Below, one piece after another: positions 12,163-21,963 of a stretch of DNA of 64,000 bases. Every line of letters begins with the position of its first letter. Position 1 is the stretch's first letter. Under the pieces are notes generated by a model. The model saw nothing but the letters and a program-made list of their open reading frames with translations. It made no database searches and was not told the origin of the DNA. The stretch comes from Ostrinia nubilalis (Eukaryota > Arthropoda > Insecta > Lepidoptera > Crambidae), in the NCBI RefSeq assembly GCF_963855985.1, contig NC_087104.1, forward strand, positions 4,712,001 to 4,776,000. Direction: 5' to 3'. A program made the position numbers and the translations under genes.

Positions 12163-13130
12163 GTGATAATAATCTTCTTGTTGTCGTGTCGACAACAAAC
12201 CTATACAGGGTGGAAACGATAAGTGATCTCACCCGATTATTTCTAAACTATACAAGATATCGAAAAACTGGTTACTGATCCTGAAAGTGCTTCACGAGCT
12301 CTTTCAAACAGTGCTAATAATAGGTTTCAGAATAAACTGGAACTATCCGAAAATTCAATGTTTCCAGCTTCCATACATTTGGTAAAGTTACATAATTTTA
12401 AAAACTACACAAGATATCGTAAAACTGGTTACTGATCCTAAAAGTGCTTCACGAGCTCTATCCAAAGGTATCAATATCAAGTTACAGAATAAACTGGATT
12501 AATCCTAAAATTCATTTTTTCCGTCTTCCATACATTTCGTACAATCACAGTCATGGCACTCATCTCTTGATAATTTTTAAAGCAAGTAAAGCTTAAAACT
12601 AATGTTTTTCACAAATAATTTTAAATAAGATGCAAGTTACGAGTTTACTTAACCGACTTTTTAAGTTTATTATTTAACAAAAAATAAATTACACTTCTAA
12701 TATTGTGTCGTCGGCATACATTTAGTATGGAAGCTGGAAACATTGAATTTTGGGATAGTTCCAGTTTATTCTGTAACATATTATTGGTACCGTTTGAAAG
12801 AGCTTATGAAGCACTTTCAGAATCAGTAACCAGTTTTTCGATATCTTCTATAGTTTAGAAATAATGGAGTGAGATCACTTATCGTTTCCACCCTGTATAG
12901 TGTCAGCCCAAAACTGCAACAAGAGTGGCGTAGTCAGTAGCATTCATTAAATCTTCCTGCGTGCAGTTGCTTGGGCGCGCAGGGCACGACATCAAGTGCT
13001 ACATCGACTGGGGAACACAACCACTCTTGCACTCCAATTTGTGAAGTGAGCCATCCAAGAAACCCCACCTGAAAAGATTGTCCTTAATACCTTCGTCCAG
13101 TCTATTTGAAGACTTCCAGGTAAGCCAAGT
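12163..13130. repeat. Unclassified interspersed repeat, interrupted copy
   Basis: 12163-12205 plus 12896-13130 match the uninterrupted copy at 26193-26460: GTGTCGACAACAAACCTA, AGTGTCAGCCCAAAACT, GGGCACGACATCA, GACTTCCAGGTAAGCCA. The interruption is the palindromic element at 12206-12895. I do not recognise the family; it could be a LINE or SINE part. Confidence 0.65.
12206..12895. mobile_element. CAGGGTGG palindromic element C (690 bp), TA target site
   Basis: The ends CAGGGTGGAAACGATAAGTG and its complement are flanked by TA. The left side contains two tandem versions of an about 160-bp arm (about 12238-12397 and 12398-12553), whereas the right side has one (about 12720-12864). Element F (36535-36878) is a shorter relative with the same TGGAAAYGATAAGTGAT start. 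It interrupts the repeat at 12163-13130. Confidence 0.75.
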
Positions 13131-13587
13131 AAATTATAAAAAACTTACCTTATCCTAGATTAGTAGTAGCACAGAATAATATGGTAGTAGGCTAGTAGCT
13201 CTACAAAATAAACCTTATTGAAGAGTTTTTATTAGAATTAAACTAACCAATTCTATTTGTTGGATCTGTACCTACTTGTTGTAACACCGTAAGCTGTTAT
13301 TATCTCAGGCTTGTTAATGAATCATCCGAGTACACAGTAATCGGATATCATTGAAGTGAGGTTATAACGACGTTCGAGTGGTTCGAGTGTAATCCGATTC
13401 AACCTTCATTCGATTCCGAACCCAGTTTTCGGACAAATCGATTTCGAATCAACTGTACGTTGTTTGTCATTTGAACGATGTACAAGGCTCCGCAAGATGT
13501 ACCTACTTAAAATGTACACAAATTGTGTTATTCATTTAGGTCTGGGCGTTTTATTTATTTAAGTATCACTGAATAATAATGGTATTA
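13131..13587. other. No recognisable feature
   Basis: Non-coding AT-rich flank immediately upstream of the LTR retrotransposon target site. Confidence 0.35.
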
Positions 13588-13592
13588 CTCAT

Positions 13593-13820
13593 TGTTTAAG
13601 AGTGTTTATGTATTAAGTTCAAAACGCCACCAACAGATGGCGCTGTACGTTATTAACTCGCGCAAGTGAAGTATTTTTTGGCCCATACATATATGGGTGA
13701 CTACAGAGTCCATTTTAGAACAACTTAATACACGTCTTGTCTTAGTACAATACTATTGTGGTTTTATTTGAGTTAACCCTTTAGTACAGTTCAGAACATC
13801 GCAAGTTCAGTGTGTTAACA
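13593..13820 (+). repeat. 5' LTR of the BEL/Pao element
   Basis: 228 bp, TG...CA boundaries (TGTTTAAGAG ... GTGTTAACA), identical to the 3' LTR. A candidate primer-binding site starts just inside at 13822 (TGGTCCTAAACGAGACC). I could not assign the tRNA primer. Confidence 0.92.
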
Positions 13821-14460
13821 TTGGTCCTAAACGAGACCGGATTTTGGGAACAACAGTCCCAGTCAACGGGACGCGACGCTTCGTGTACTCGCAGTGGATC
13901 GCTGTGGCAAAAGTACACGCAACAAACCGCCCGGCAACAAGCGGTGCAGCGGCGGTCAGGCGTACTGGGCGCAGCAGCGCCAGCGCTGCCAGCAGGAGCG
14001 GCCGCAGTGACGTCACGAGGCGAAAGCTGAGCTATCGACGTGATTGAAGGTGACGACATCATCAGGACGACAACAGTCAACGGCACACAGGCAAAGGAAG
14101 TCGACGCAAGTGTGAGTGATTGTGTGGTGATAAACTGTGAGTACAATTTTGACATTCACCCAGTTCAAGTGAAGAAGTTCGAGGCAATTTGGACCTTATT
14201 ACTTAAGAGTTTTTAACTTGTAATATTTTAGATTCTATTGTGAGTAATATTGGACTTGTAAAATTTTAAATGCATGTTTTAGGACTTAGAATAATTTGCT
14301 AAAAAACGAGGGAACGGGGAATCCATGCCCGATTTTGTTGATATTTAAGTTAAGCGAAAACACTTGTAATTTTTTCATAGATTTGTCATATTAGTAAAAA
14401 GTTAGATTTTACAAATTGCAATATTTTGTTTATGCACAGTCTTTTAATTGTAATTTCAAT
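13821..14460 (+). other. BEL/Pao untranslated leader
   Basis: About 640 bp between the 5' LTR and the first convincing gag ATG at 14461. Contains the primer-binding-site candidate at its start and a GC-rich segment at 13920-14050. Several short overlapping open frames on both strands here have no gag-like features and are not called as genes. Confidence 0.6.
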
Positions 14461-14727
14461 ATGGAAGGTTTAATTAACGTTCAGAAAGACTTACAAAAAG
14501 CTATTGAAAAGGGTGCAGTTAATTATAAGAAAAGTCCAAAGTATAGAATCACTATTGAATATTTAGAAACTAGATTGGAAAATGTGGAAAGAGATTGGGG
14601 ATTATTTTATAAAAATCACAATAAGTTAGTTCTTCAGTACGAGGGCAAAGAATTGGAAAATAGTTCATATGTCATTAACGACGTCTATGATAATACTGAG
14701 GAATCTTACATAATGTATAAATCCTAG
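14461..14727 (+). CDS. gag: BEL/Pao gag, N-terminal fragment (broken)
   Basis: Codes for the start of the Gag polyprotein, which forms the particle. I chose ATG 14461 (MEGLINVQKDLQ...) because it is the first in-frame ATG followed by a charged, helix-rich N-terminus; the open frame reaches upstream only through non-ATG codons. After about 88 residues it hits a stop made by the first bases of the inserted hAT-like element (TAG at 14725). The same frame resumes at 16051 after the insertion, because element plus duplication is 1326 bp, a multiple of three. Confidence 0.75.
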   Translation: MEGLINVQKDLQKAIEKGAVNYKKSPKYRITIEYLETRLENVERDWGLFYKNHNKLVLQYEGKELENSSYVINDVYDNTEESYIMYKS

Positions 14728-16042
14728 AGATGGGTTATACTAGGTAAATTTGATACTAGGTGCACCTATTCCAAGTATTTATTAATACTCGATCCAAATA
14801 CCTGTTCCACCTATAGTCTTTTTCACCTAAGATGATCCGTATGACGTTTCGAGTTTGAAAGATTTAGAGATGTCACATAACTAAACCATGGCGATTTATC
14901 TATCGATTTTTTTCGAAGAGTTAGTAAAACCTACTTTTAGAGAAATATTTTGTATAGGTGTTATTTAACAAAAAAACATGTTTTTTTTAATTACAAATAT
15001 TATTGTAACAATTTTTTATTGATAATATTCAAATTTCATGGTTCGTGTTCAAAAAAACGATTCCTAAAAAGTACTGGTTCTGTTTCTTTAAATTAAAAAC
15101 TATTAATTTATTTTCAATGCGTTTATTAAAGTCAATAATCGAAAAATTTAGTTGATTTTTGTGATGTTTTTAATAACTAAGTATTCACTGCAATCGATTA
15201 ATGAACCGCGGAAATAATCGATTTTATTATACAAGAAATACCCCAGCACTAAATCTATTCCGTTTCACACATTGCGTACATTAAATAAAAAATATTTTTA
15301 CATCGTATTTAATTAAAATATTATCAATAGACTCAGATTTTACTATATATTTCAAGACAAGTAGTTAATTTTTTTTTATCATATTGCTAATAAAATTCAA
15401 ATATTTTTTCAAAAATATTCTGCATATGTAGTATGCGTAATATGGATAACCTTGAAGTGTCATACGGATCATCTTACGTGAAAAAGACTATAGTACGTAG
15501 TAATTTATCATACTTGACGCGACTAGTGCGGACTAATCCAAGTAATATGACTTTAAAATACAATTTTCTTTGAAAAGATACAACCGTAGTATGAATAATG
15601 CAATTTGAAATTGAATAATAATATAATTCCTCCCTTCATACTTCAACAGGCTTTGGACTGTCAACTTAAAAGTTGGCGTATTTAAAAGATATCAATTTCA
15701 TAAAAATATTTACATACTTTTTTCTTATTTACCTACATGAATATTATGGTTTGACTACGTTTGTGTGCGTTTGCTTCGTCGCGCTCAAATTTGTTTGGTC
15801 AGACAGAGACGGAGTGAATCTCTACGTTCGCACATAAGCTTAGCGAGAAATACTAGGTGCGCGTAATACACGACTACGGATTACGCAATAATAACCTCTA
15901 TTACTTTCAGGGTAGGGTCGGAAATCGTGTAATTTATAAAATACTAGGTGGATCAAGTATTTTTTAAAATGGAATAGGTGCCGCCTAGTACTGTAAAATA
16001 CCTAGTGTGTGGATCTGTTCTAGTAAATACGTCTCATCTCTA
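14725..16042. mobile_element. hAT-like non-autonomous element inserted in gag
   Basis: 1318 bp with short terminal inverted repeats TAGAGATGGG / CTCATCTCTA and a perfect 8-bp target duplication ATAAATCC (14717-14724 and 16043-16050). Eight-base duplications and TAGAGATG-type ends fit the hAT superfamily. Subterminal ACTAGGTG/CACCTA motifs repeat at both ends. No transposase frame. It contains a second, nested TIR element at 14812-15492, so its own body is about 640 bp. Confidence 0.8.
14812..15492. mobile_element. TIR element nested in the hAT-like element
   Basis: 681 bp bounded by 34-bp inverted repeats (14812-14845 and 15459-15492) with one mismatch, beginning TATAGTCTTTTTCACSTAAG. The ends are compatible with a TA target. 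The interior is very AT-rich and non-coding. This is the third level of a nest: BEL/Pao, then hAT-like, then this element. Confidence 0.75.
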
Positions 16043-16050
16043 ATAAATCC

Positions 16051-18834
16051 TGTTTGAAGACTGAGTTAAATAAATTATTGGCTTATGCACAAAGAGAAAA
16101 ATCTGCTAATTTAAATGTTGAAAAATGTGAGTCCAATAATTCTTTTGTTAATTTACCTAAAATATCGATTCCGAAGTTTTCTGGTAATTATTCAGAGTGG
16201 CCAACCTTTAGAGACTTGTTTACTTCACTCGTACATAATAATAATTCACTCGATGATGTACAAAAATTACATTACTTAAAAGGCCAACTGTCAGGAGAAG
16301 CAGAACAATTAATAAGACATACTCCTATTACCAGTGATAATTATTTGCAGTGTTGGGATCTATTAGTAAAGAGATACAACAATAAACGTTATCTTTCAAA
16401 TTACATTTTGAAACGATTATTTAGTCAAAAACAATTAAATGTTGAATCATCATCGGGATTAAAGGAATTGTTGGACACTACATGTGACTGTTTAGGTGCG
16501 CTACAGAACATAGGTATACAGGTGTCCACATGGGATGTTATTATCATTCATATAGTAACGTTTAAATTGGACTTAGAAACGCGTAAACAGTGGGAATTAC
16601 ATATTTCTAATATTGATGCCAATATTTTACCAACTTGGAACCAACTTAAGGAGTTCTTAGAGAGTCGTTTTCGGGCTCTGGAGTTCGTAGTTGCGAAGAG
16701 ACCTTTCCAACAAAATAGTAGTCCTCAGAACAAGCCCAAGGTATTGCTTTCTACTAATGGTTCTGGTATGCGATGTGAATACTGCTCAGATGTTCACAAG
16801 TTATGTTTCTGTAAAGAGTTCGCTAAACAAGATTGTGCAAAACGACGTGAGTTCGTTCTTAAAAATCGCATTTGTTTTAATTGTTTGGGCAGTAATCACA
16901 CCGCTTACGAATGTAAAAGCCCCAGTACCTGCAAAATATGTAAAAGGCGCCACCACTCGTTACTTCACATAGCATCTGAAAAGGTAAACGAAAAGAGTTC
17001 ATCTGAAGAGGTCTCTCCACTGGTGACTTGTCTGTCAACAATGGAAAAGCCTAAGCAGGTTTTATTAGCCACCGCGTTAGTAAATGCCGAGTCACAAACA
17101 GGTGAATTTCAAGTTATACGGGCGTTGCTTGATCAAGGCTCTCAGGCGTGCTTTATTACCGAAGCCACTGTGCAGCTTTTGAGATTAAAAAAGAGATCAA
17201 TTCATGGCGTTATTTCAGGATTGGGAGATAATAAATCAGTAACTACCAAATATGAGGTCAACTTTACAATACAGTCGCGTTTTGATCCTATGCATAAAAT
17301 ACCTATCAAGGCGTTCGTGTTAAAAAACATCACTTCATATTTGCCTGAGAAGCACATCAAGTCAATCAATTGGATAGATTTACAATACTTACCGCTAGCG
17401 GATCCTGGGTTCACTGCATCAGGTAAGATTGATTTGCTGATTAGTGCAGAAGTTTACAGCTACATTCTGAAAGAAGGGTTAATGAGAAGTCCAACGGGAT
17501 CGTTGATCGCGCAGAACACCACATTGGGGTGGATCGTTTCAGGTGTAGTTGACACTGCCAATGTAACTGAAGAAAATAATAACAAATCTAAGGCCATTTC
17601 AAGAAATATAACTGTCATGCACGCACAAGTAAATGAGGACGACATTTTAAGGAAGTTTTGGGAAATTGAAGAACAACTACCTGATAAACGGACTATCCTA
17701 ACCGAAGAAGAACAACGCTGTGAGGACTTCTTTACAAGTACCACAGTGAGAACACCCGAAGGTCGTTACATTGTGAGGTTACCATTTCGTGAAGATCAAC
17801 CGCAATGCACGAATCACGGGTCTAGAGATATCGCAGAAGCTAGATTTAGATCTTTGGAAAAAAGATTCGCAAAGGACAAACACCTAAAAGAAAAGTACAC
17901 AGAAGTAATAAATGAATATCTAACTTTAGACCACATGAGGCCAGCCAATGAGAACATAAAGGAAAATGAAGCAACGTATTTACCACACCACGCTGTTGTA
18001 CGAGATGATAAAACGACAACAAAGGTTCGAGTGGTATTTAATGCCTCAGAGAAGAACAAGAAAGGCGTATCATTAAATGATACTCTTATGATTGGCCCCA
18101 CCATACAAGCGGACCTTCGCCATACTGTGATGCGATGGAGAGAACACCCGATTGCTTTAGTAGCGGACATCGTCAAAATGTATCGCCAGGTTTTAGTAGC
18201 AGAGGAAGATGTGAAGTACCAACGTATCTTGTGGCGCGACGAACCTGAAAAACAAATAAAGGAATATGAATTACTGACAGTTACTTTTGGAACAGCATCG
18301 GCGCCTTACCTTGCGGTCAGAGTGTTGCAGCAAATCGCCATGGACGAAGGCCAAGAAGTTCCTCAAGCTGCTGAAAGGATTCTACAGAGCTTTTATATGG
18401 ACGATCTGATGACTGGTTGTTCAAGCGCCGAAGAAGGTGTAGAGCTCTATAATCAGTTAAGCAAAATATTAGAAAAGGGCGGATTTAAATTACAAAAGTG
18501 GAACAGTAATGATAAAACGTTAGTTGAAACTATCAAGGAGATGGAAAGGGAAAGTGACGGGTTAGTGACGGAGGAGGTGATAGAAGGAATTAAGGACAGT
18601 AGTAATACACAAGAAACAGAACTAAAGCTCAAATTAGACCAAACAGTAAAAATATTAGGACTTACCTGGAACCGCGACGACGACTTCCTGCAGTACTCGG
18701 TGATCCTTCCTCCAGCAACCGCACCTGTAACAAAAAGAACAATTATAGGAGATATAGCGAGACTGTTCGACCCACTAGGATGGATAGCGCCTACCATCAT
18801 CATAGCAAAGATTTTTATTCAGCGTTTATGGTAA
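16051..18834 (+). CDS. pol: BEL/Pao gag-pol, middle part: gag C-terminus, protease, reverse transcriptase
   Basis: About 927 codons in the gag frame, ending at an in-frame TAA. Counting residues from the TTG at 16054: Pao-type gag region (1-230), zinc knuckle CFNC...H...C at about 274-287 (16873-16914) followed by the CKICKRRHH segment typical of Pao elements, aspartic protease with DQGS at about 360 (17131), and reverse transcriptase at about 620-830 with the catalytic YMDD at 781-784 (18394-18405). The protein would copy the element's RNA in cytoplasmic particles. The 5' end is cut off from the gag start by the hAT-like insertion. Antisense open frames over it are shadows. Confidence 0.9.
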   Translation, partial: CLKTELNKLLAYAQREKSANLNVEKCESNNSFVNLPKISIPKFSGNYSEWPTFRDLFTSLVHNNNSLDDVQKLHYLKGQLSGEAEQLIRHTPITSDNYLQCWDLLVKRYNNKRYLSNYILKRLFSQKQLNVESSSGLKELLDTTCDCLGALQNIGIQVSTWDVIIIHIVTFKLDLETRKQWELHISNIDANILPTWNQLKEFLESRFRALEFVVAKRPFQQNSSPQNKPKVLLSTNGSGMRCEYCSDVHKLCFCKEFAKQDCAKRREFVLKNRICFNCLGSNHTAYECKSPSTCKICKRRHHSLLHIASEKVNEKSSSEEVSPLVTCLSTMEKPKQVLLATALVNAESQTGEFQVIRALLDQGSQACFITEATVQLLRLKKRSIHGVISGLGDNKSVTTKYEVNFTIQSRFDPMHKIPIKAFVLKNITSYLPEKHIKSINWIDLQYLPLADPGFTASGKIDLLISAEVYSYILKEGLMRSPTGSLIAQNTTLGWIVSGVVDTANVTEENNNKSKAISRNITVMHAQVNEDDILRKFWEIEEQLPDKRTILTEEEQRCEDFFTSTTVRTPEGRYIVRLPFREDQPQCTNHGSRDIAEARFRSLEKRFAKDKHLKEKYTEVINEYLTLDHMRPANENIKENEATYLPHHAVVRDDKTTTKVRVVFNASEKNKKGVSLNDTLMIGPTIQADLRHTVMRWREHPIALVADIVKMYRQVLVAEEDVKYQRILWRDEPEKQIKEYELLTVTFGTASAPYLAVRVLQQIAMDEGQEVPQAAERILQSFYMDDLMTGCSSAEEGVELYNQLSKILEKGGFKLQKWNSNDKTLVETIKEMERESDGLVTEEVIEGIKDSSNTQETELKLKLDQTVKILGLTWNRDDDFLQYSVILPPATAPVTKRTIIGDIARLFDPLGWIAPTIIIAKIFIQRLW

Positions 18835-20967
18835 GCTGGTGTAGGTTGGGACGAACAGCTTTCTAACGAACTATTAGATGAATGGAACACTTACCGAAGA
18901 ACATTATTGGATTTAACAAAAATCAGGATTCCACGTTGGCTTGGTACTTGTCCAGATGACGTCCAAGTCGAACTTCACGGGTTTTGCGATGCGTCCAAGG
19001 CAGCCTACTCAGCAGTTATCTATTTAAGGACAATCAACATACAAGGACAAGTGAATGTATCACTTCTAACTGCCAAAACAAGAGTAGCGCCTATCAAGCA
19101 AGTGAGCATCCCAAAGCTGGAGCTATGTGGAGCGGTTCTGTTGTCAAGATTGATAACTGAGACTGCTAAGGTTCTTAACATTCCCAAGGACAAGGTTAAA
19201 GCTTGGACCGACTCCACCATTGTTCTTGCATGGTTGAATGCTCACCCCAGTAAATGGAAAACCTATGTAGCCAACAGGACCTCGGAAATTCTAACGAACA
19301 TGAACTCATCGCAATGGAGCCATATTTCTACGAAGCACAACCCTGCCGATTTAGCTTCTCGAGGAGTTTTGCCGGTTCCTTTAGCTGAGAGTAGCCTATG
19401 GTTCAAAGGGCCACAGATAATTCAAGAACAAATAACTTACCCTAGAGCGACGGATTTGAAGGGCACCCTTGAAGAATCAGCCGGTAGAACTTATGTGGCA
19501 ACCATCCCGGATGATACGATTTTCAAAAGATTTTCTTCACTGTCGAAATTACTGAGAGTCGTAGCATACTGTAGAAGGTTCATAAGACGAACAAGATCCA
19601 CATATTTACGCAAGGATGAAATTGATGAAGCTCTACAGTGCTGTATTAGACAAGCTCAAAGAGAATCATTTCCATCTGAATATGCTCAATTGTTGGTTGG
19701 AAATTCGGAACACAAGTTAAGTTCATTGAGATCACTATGTCCATATTTAGACGACAACAAGATCATCAGAGTCACAGGTAGATTGCAAAAAGCACAAGGA
19801 GATGAGAACTTTAAGCATCCAATAATTTTGCCAAAGAATCACCAACTCACCAAGTTGATAGTAGCTGACGCACATGAAAGAACGTTGCACGGCGGTCCCC
19901 AGTTAATGATAAATTATCTGCGGTCTGCTTACTGGATAATTTCAGTCAGAACAATTGTGAGACAGCACGTTCATGCATGTGTGATCTGTGCTAAACAAAA
20001 GGCTCAGACCAAGGCTCAATTTATGGGCTCATTGCCTTCAGTAAGATGCACGCCAGCTAGACCATTTCTTCACAGTGGTTTAGATTATGCTGGACCCATC
20101 AATATAAGGACATCCAAGGGTAGAGGTCATCGCTCTTATAAAGGATACATCTCATTGTTTGTATGCATGAGTACGCGCGCTATTCATCTCGAGCTGGTGA
20201 GTGATATGACCTCTCAAGCTTTTCTTGCAGCGTTCAAGCGATTCACTGCTCGTCGAGGACATTGTACCGACATTTGGAGCGATAACGGTACGACGTTTGT
20301 AGGAGCAAGCAAAGAGTTGCAGCAATTAAGTTCCATCCAAGAACACATTGTACAAAATCTTGAAATGAATGGCACTACGTGGCATTTCATTCCCCCCCAT
20401 GCCCCCAATTTCGGAGGTATCTGGGAGGCTGGAGTGAAATCTACTAAATTTCACCTCAAACGCGTAATTGGAGACCAAACTTTAACTTTCGAGGAATTAA
20501 GCACTCTCTTGTCTCAGGTGGAAGCATGTTTGAATTCACGTCCGATAAGTGTCATTCATAGTGACGATCCTAGTGAACCACTTCCACTAACTCCAGGACA
20601 CTTTTTAATTGGAGAGTCACTCTTGACAGTACCAGAGCCCAATTACGAAACCTCATCATTAAGCTCTTTAAGTCGTTGGCAGTTAATACAGAGATCAGTT
20701 CAAACCTTTTGGAGACGTTGGTCTCAGGAATATTTGGCATCAATGTTAAATCGATATAAATGGAGATCTCACACTCCAGAGCCAGAGATCGGTCAAATTG
20801 TTTTAATAAAGGAAGACGATTTGCCTCCTAGTAGGTGGCTTTTAGGGCGCATTTTAGAGAAGCATCCAGGTAATGATAACATATCACGTGTGGTCACCTT
20901 GCGCACTAAGTCATCCGTCATAAAAAGACCTACCTCAAAACTTTGTATTCTGCCTATAGCAAACTAA
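18835..20967 (+). CDS. pol: BEL/Pao pol, distal part: RNase H and integrase
   Basis: Same frame as the preceding part, separated only by the TAA at 18832-18834. RNase H begins with GFCDASK (first Asp at 18988-18990). Integrase has an HHCC zinc finger (His codons at 19873 and 19888, Cys codons at 19978 and 19987) and a DDE triad with Asp at 20083, Asp at 20281 in WSDNGTTF and Glu at 20425 in GGIWEAG (65 and 47 residues between them). The C-terminal region contains the LTPGHFLIG segment common in BEL/Pao integrases. It ends at TAA 20965-20967. The first in-frame ATG is 18907, so little would be made independently. Confidence 0.9.
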   Translation, partial: AGVGWDEQLSNELLDEWNTYRRTLLDLTKIRIPRWLGTCPDDVQVELHGFCDASKAAYSAVIYLRTINIQGQVNVSLLTAKTRVAPIKQVSIPKLELCGAVLLSRLITETAKVLNIPKDKVKAWTDSTIVLAWLNAHPSKWKTYVANRTSEILTNMNSSQWSHISTKHNPADLASRGVLPVPLAESSLWFKGPQIIQEQITYPRATDLKGTLEESAGRTYVATIPDDTIFKRFSSLSKLLRVVAYCRRFIRRTRSTYLRKDEIDEALQCCIRQAQRESFPSEYAQLLVGNSEHKLSSLRSLCPYLDDNKIIRVTGRLQKAQGDENFKHPIILPKNHQLTKLIVADAHERTLHGGPQLMINYLRSAYWIISVRTIVRQHVHACVICAKQKAQTKAQFMGSLPSVRCTPARPFLHSGLDYAGPINIRTSKGRGHRSYKGYISLFVCMSTRAIHLELVSDMTSQAFLAAFKRFTARRGHCTDIWSDNGTTFVGASKELQQLSSIQEHIVQNLEMNGTTWHFIPPHAPNFGGIWEAGVKSTKFHLKRVIGDQTLTFEELSTLLSQVEACLNSRPISVIHSDDPSEPLPLTPGHFLIGESLLTVPEPNYETSSLSSLSRWQLIQRSVQTFWRRWSQEYLASMLNRYKWRSHTPEPEIGQIVLIKEDDLPPSRWLLGRILEKHPGNDNISRVVTLRTKSSVIKRPTSKLCILPIAN

Positions 20968-21113
20968 GTTTGTATTGTTAAAAATGTTATTTTATTAAGT
21001 ACAATTAAGTACTATGTTATTTAAGTTAAGACATTAGTTAAGTACCAACTCAATGTTTAGTTCATTAAGTTTTGTAGGCCATTCCTGCAATTAAATGGCC
21101 TAAGGGGGCGGTA
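20968..21113 (+). other. BEL/Pao 3' untranslated region with polypurine tract
   Basis: Short spacer between the integrase stop and the 3' LTR. A purine-rich AAGGGGGCGG lies directly before the LTR (about 21102-21111) and is the likely plus-strand primer. Confidence 0.7.
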
Positions 21114-21341
21114 TGTTTAAGAGTGTTTATGTATTAAGTTCAAAACGCCACCAACAGATGGCGCTGTACGTTATTAACTCGCGCAAGTGAAGTATTTTTT
21201 GGCCCATACATATATGGGTGACTACAGAGTCCATTTTAGAACAACTTAATACACGTCTTGTCTTAGTACAATACTATTGTGGTTTTATTTGAGTTAACCC
21301 TTTAGTACAGTTCAGAACATCGCAAGTTCAGTGTGTTAACA
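21114..21341 (+). repeat. 3' LTR of the BEL/Pao element
   Basis: 228 bp identical to 13593-13820, followed by the CTCAT target duplication. No solo-LTR scars are seen nearby. Confidence 0.92.
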
Positions 21342-21713
21342 CTCATAAATAAATAAAAATCTGTTTATCTAGTACCAAAAAGCCCAATGACAAGCTTTGT
21401 TTCGTTTGGGACTAGAATTGTAGGACCTAGACAAGAGTACAAAAATTCAATTTGTGAAATGGCTCAATTAAACTAAAAATGATACGTATCCTCCATTGTA
21501 CAGAATACACAAAACAACAGAAAGAATTTCAACGGAGTAAGTAATCCGGGTATCACCCAAAACCTAGTAGAGACAAATCTACTTTAACTTTAACTTTACT
21601 TTATCTGCAAATGCATTTTATTTGTTAATCAGTATTACCACAGAAAAAGCCCTGGTATAGGCACTTCTAATAAATTAGAATATAATGTCATAGTCATAGG
21701 TAGGTACCTACTC

Positions 21714-21849
21714 TAAAGCCTTGATCACACGTACCGAGTAAACGGGCGAGACAGTAAAATGTTTACTCGGTCGAGACAGTTGGATGAGCGAGTCACTCAC
21801 ACTCGAGCACATTCTCGCCCGATTACTCGGTACGTGTGATCAAGGCTTA
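21714..21849. mobile_element. Palindromic MITE (TAAAGCCTTGATCACACG ends)
   Basis: Left arm TAAAGCCTTGATCACACGTA and its complement at the right (ACGTGTGATCAAGGCTTA). The arms extend through ACCGAGTAA / TTACTCGGT; the centre contains CGAGACAGT repeats. It directly abuts the MITE at 21851. Confidence 0.65.
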
Positions 21850-21850
21850 A

Positions 21851-21963
21851 GGCTGAGTTGCACCATCTTACATTGACTTTGACAAACGTCAAAAAACTGT
21901 CAAACTCCATACAAAAAGCACCGGTTATTCGGGTAAATTATGTTGCGTTGGTGCAACTCAGCC
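21851..21963. mobile_element. GGCTGRGTTGCACCA MITE, copy 2
   Basis: Intact 113-bp copy: GGCTGAGTTGCACCATCTTA at the left, TTGGTGCAACTCAGCC at the right, TAA duplicated on both sides. Internal GTCAAACTCCATACAAAAAG and CACCGGTTAT match the other copies. Confidence 0.85.

Larger units (their letters stand above)
13593..21341 (+). mobile_element. BEL/Pao LTR retrotransposon, near full length, broken in gag and pol
   Basis: 7749 bp bounded by two 228-bp LTRs that I found identical base for base, with a 5-bp target duplication CTCAT (13588-13592 and 21342-21346). Order: LTR, leader, gag with a CCHC knuckle, aspartic protease, reverse transcriptase (YMDD), RNase H, integrase, polypurine tract, LTR. 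This order and the Pao-like gag and integrase motifs place it in BEL/Pao. Two lesions are visible: a hAT-like insertion in gag (14725-16042) and one in-frame stop in pol (18832-18834). No env-like ORF lies downstream of integrase. The lesions should block its own protein production, although identical LTRs mean the copy is young. Confidence 0.93.

Noticed and set aside
13781..14155. Overlapping open frames on both strands in the BEL/Pao leader
   Set aside because: They overlap each other in several frames in a GC-rich leader, lack gag-like features, and cross the LTR boundary. The convincing gag start is at 14461.
17202..20408. Several antisense open frames over pol
   Set aside because: Shadows of a long, codon-biased coding region; no family features of their own.
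13593..21341. Possible endogenous retrovirus with an env gene
   Set aside because: Integrase is followed within 150 bp by the polypurine tract and LTR; no env-like frame is present.
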